Position numbers and translations under genes: made by a program. DNA of 64,000 bases from the NCBI RefSeq assembly GCF_040207875.1, contig NZ_CP157942.1:310001-374000 (forward strand), in the 5' to 3' direction. Shown here piece by piece: positions 62,616 to 64,000 of the stretch. Numbering within the stretch: the first letter of the stretch is position 1; each line of letters opens with the position of its first letter. The stretch is from Wolbachia endosymbiont of Armadillidium arcangelii. Lineage in GTDB: Bacteria; Pseudomonadota; Alphaproteobacteria; Rickettsiales; Anaplasmataceae. Below the pieces are notes generated by a model. The model was not told where the DNA came from, made no database searches, and saw nothing but the letters and a program-made list of their open reading frames with translations.

Positions 62616-62836
62616 TAATTTTAAGCTGCTTCCTTAGGTTATCCAAGAAGTCTATTCTTTGTGGCATAAGCTGTATTTATTTGATAGATATTTACTCTAT
62701 AACAGAATCACTGCTAAATCTTTTTCTCCTATGCAATAAAGCCTGCCGGGTAAGAGAATACTGAGCGACAACTGAGTTGCCTTGAAAACATAACTTTTGT
62801 ACAGTTGTATTTTGGTGACAGTAAGGTATGCACAGT
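62616..62836. other. Gap between IS copy 2 and nrdA
   Basis: No gene is seen. Its first 30 bases (TAATTTTAAGCTGCTTCCTT, then AGGTTA) repeat the left edge of the IS110 pseudogene at about 33167, probably a fragment of that element. Confidence 0.4.
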
Positions 62837-64000
62837 CTACTGGCATGATAGACATTCATCATAATTAATATCTGTTTTTTGTTGCAATATTTCGCTTTTT
62901 TTGAATATGTCATGTGAGACCTTGTCAGCTCTTTGTATTGATTGTGATCTGCAGTAATATAAGCTTTTTAATCCTTTTTTCCAAGCAAGCATGTGTATTT
63001 TGTGTAAGTAACGTTTATACACATTGGCAGATAAGAACAGATTTACTGATTGAGATTGACAAATATAAGGAGTTCTATTACTTGCATGTTCTATAATCCA
63101 TTGTTGATCAAGTTCGTATGCTGTTTTAAATGTCAGTTTTTCATGCTCACTAAGAAAATCTAAATGCTGAACAGAACCCTCATTTGTCGAGATTGAGGAC
63201 CATATTTTATCGTTGTCTTGATTCTTTTCTGCTAATAATTTTTGCAAGAATTTATTTCGCACTACAAATGAACCTGTTAGTGTCTTCTGTATGAATACGT
63301 TTGCTGCATATGGCTCTATTCCAGGGGAAGTGTTGCCTGCAATAATCGAAATTGAGGCAGTTGGAGCGATAGCGAGCTTATGTGTAAACCTTTCCATTAG
63401 ATCGATTTCTTTAGCGTCAAGACATGGCCCTTTTTCTTCTGCTAATTTTTTAGAAACTATATCTGCTTGTTGTCGTAAATGCTTAAATATTTTTTTATTC
63501 CATTGTTGTGCCATTACCGATTCAAAAGGAATCATTTTGCTTTGTAAAAGTGAATGAAAACCCATCACACCAAGACCGATACTACGCTCTCTTATTGCGG
63601 AATATTTTGCTCGCTGTATTTCATTTGGTGCTTTATTTATGAAGTCCTCTAGTACATTATCAAGAAAACGCATTATATCTTCTGTGAAGAGCTCATTATC
63701 TTTCCATTCTTCGTAGTATTCAAGATTCACAGATGATAGACAACATACAGCAGTGCGTGACTTGTTCAGGTGATCGTAACCTGTAGTTAAAGTTATTTCA
63801 CTGCATAGGTTTGACATTTTGATGTCTAAATTGAGCTTTTTGTAAGATTCTGGTTTATTGTTACTTATTGCATCAAGAAAAATAATGTAAGGTTCTCCAG
63901 TCTCAATTCTTGCTGTTAACATTTTGATCCATATATCACGTGCTTTGACAGTTGAGATAACTTTTTTATTGTGAGGACTGATTAACTCCCACTCTTTGTC
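62837..64000 (-). CDS. nrdA: Ribonucleoside-diphosphate reductase, alpha subunit (partial, 5' end outside window)
   Basis: NrdA reduces ribonucleotides to deoxyribonucleotides with NrdB. The frame is open at the window edge (DKEWELISPHNKK..) and ends at TGA/TAA 62837-62839. Visible family blocks are SNLCSEITL with the active-site Cys, CCLSSVNL (second active-site region), GLGVMGFHSLLQ, LAIAPTASISIIAGNTSPGIEP and the C-terminal CLSCQ with the mobile redox Cys pair. It is a class I enzyme. The N-terminal ATP-cone lies outside. The gene runs leftward and stops 220 bp before the IS4-like element. Confidence 0.93.
   Translation of the reverse strand, partial: DKEWELISPHNKKVISTVKARDIWIKMLTARIETGEPYIIFLDAISNNKPESYKKLNLDIKMSNLCSEITLTTGYDHLNKSRTAVCCLSSVNLEYYEEWKDNELFTEDIMRFLDNVLEDFINKAPNEIQRAKYSAIRERSIGLGVMGFHSLLQSKMIPFESVMAQQWNKKIFKHLRQQADIVSKKLAEEKGPCLDAKEIDLMERFTHKLAIAPTASISIIAGNTSPGIEPYAANVFIQKTLTGSFVVRNKFLQKLLAEKNQDNDKIWSSISTNEGSVQHLDFLSEHEKLTFKTAYELDQQWIIEHASNRTPYICQSQSVNLFLSANVYKRYLHKIHMLAWKKGLKSLYYCRSQSIQRADKVSHDIFKKSEILQQKTDINYDECLSCQ

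Overview
The window is AT-rich and gene-dense. It looks like a chromosome segment of an obligate intracellular alphaproteobacterium of the genus Wolbachia (Rickettsiales, Anaplasmataceae). The pointers are ankyrin-repeat proteins, many decayed insertion sequences of the IS4-, IS5-, IS110- and IS256-like types, dispersed short palindromes of the form CCAGTGTC..GACACTGG, a VirB2-like type IV secretion pilin, a small surface beta-barrel, and housekeeping genes in the scattered order typical of Rickettsiales. No strain is claimed.

Layout. 1-2160: the 3' end of ctrA, a decayed IS4-like element, and a truncated heme-copper-oxidase-like gene. 2532-10474: radA and ftsY (convergent), the Fe-S operon iscU-iscA-hscB-hscA, lepB, a virB2-like gene and pdhB. 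10542-26714: an ankyrin/coiled-coil/membrane protein, uvrA, comF, a 779-residue coiled-coil protein, a phosphohexomutase, cvpA, ribE, a 588-residue unknown membrane protein, pheS, glmU and a surface beta-barrel. 27191-32409: rplU, rpmA, tRNA-Ile(GAT), metK, two tandem tenA-like genes, coxC, ruvC and ruvX. 32410-37240: an IS graveyard (IS5, a miniature element, IS110), rpe, a frameshifted amidase gene (amiD), a Tn5-like transposase scrap and an ankyrin pseudogene. 37369-47934: aspS, an MFS transporter, rluC, a 738-residue ankyrin protein, a NhaC-like antiporter, prfB with its programmed frameshift, and mgtE. 47935-51150: a dense IS graveyard. 51155-56279: ftsH, a tilS remnant, a protease-less ftsH paralog, tilS and pal. 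56422-64000: an IS5 scrap, a 318-residue membrane protein, xthA, hemD, a synuclein-like-repeat protein, a second IS4-like copy (inverted relative to the first) and the 3' part of nrdA.

How the genes work together. iscU, iscA, hscB and hscA form a tightly packed Fe-S assembly operon without iscS, iscR or fdx beside it. pheS-glmU, rplU-rpmA, hemD-xthA and tilS-ftsH are compact pairs. glmU, amiD and pal fit a reduced but active lipid II/cell-envelope system. ruvC, ruvX, uvrA, radA and xthA cover recombination and repair. The ankyrin proteins, the coiled-coil protein and the synuclein-like protein are the best candidates for secreted host-interaction proteins; this is inferred from architecture only.

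Most notable points: (1) a tandem duplication of the tilS-ftsH junction that left a tilS 3' remnant and an FtsH paralog with no protease domain and an altered Walker A; (2) a protein with synuclein-like KTKE/KTVEG repeats; (3) an HscB lacking the HPD triad; (4) a palindromic element inserted in frame in hscA; (5) an A7-tract frameshift separating the signal peptide from the amidase domain of amiD; (6) two unrelated IS types plus a miniature element sharing the same outer 16 bp of terminal repeat.
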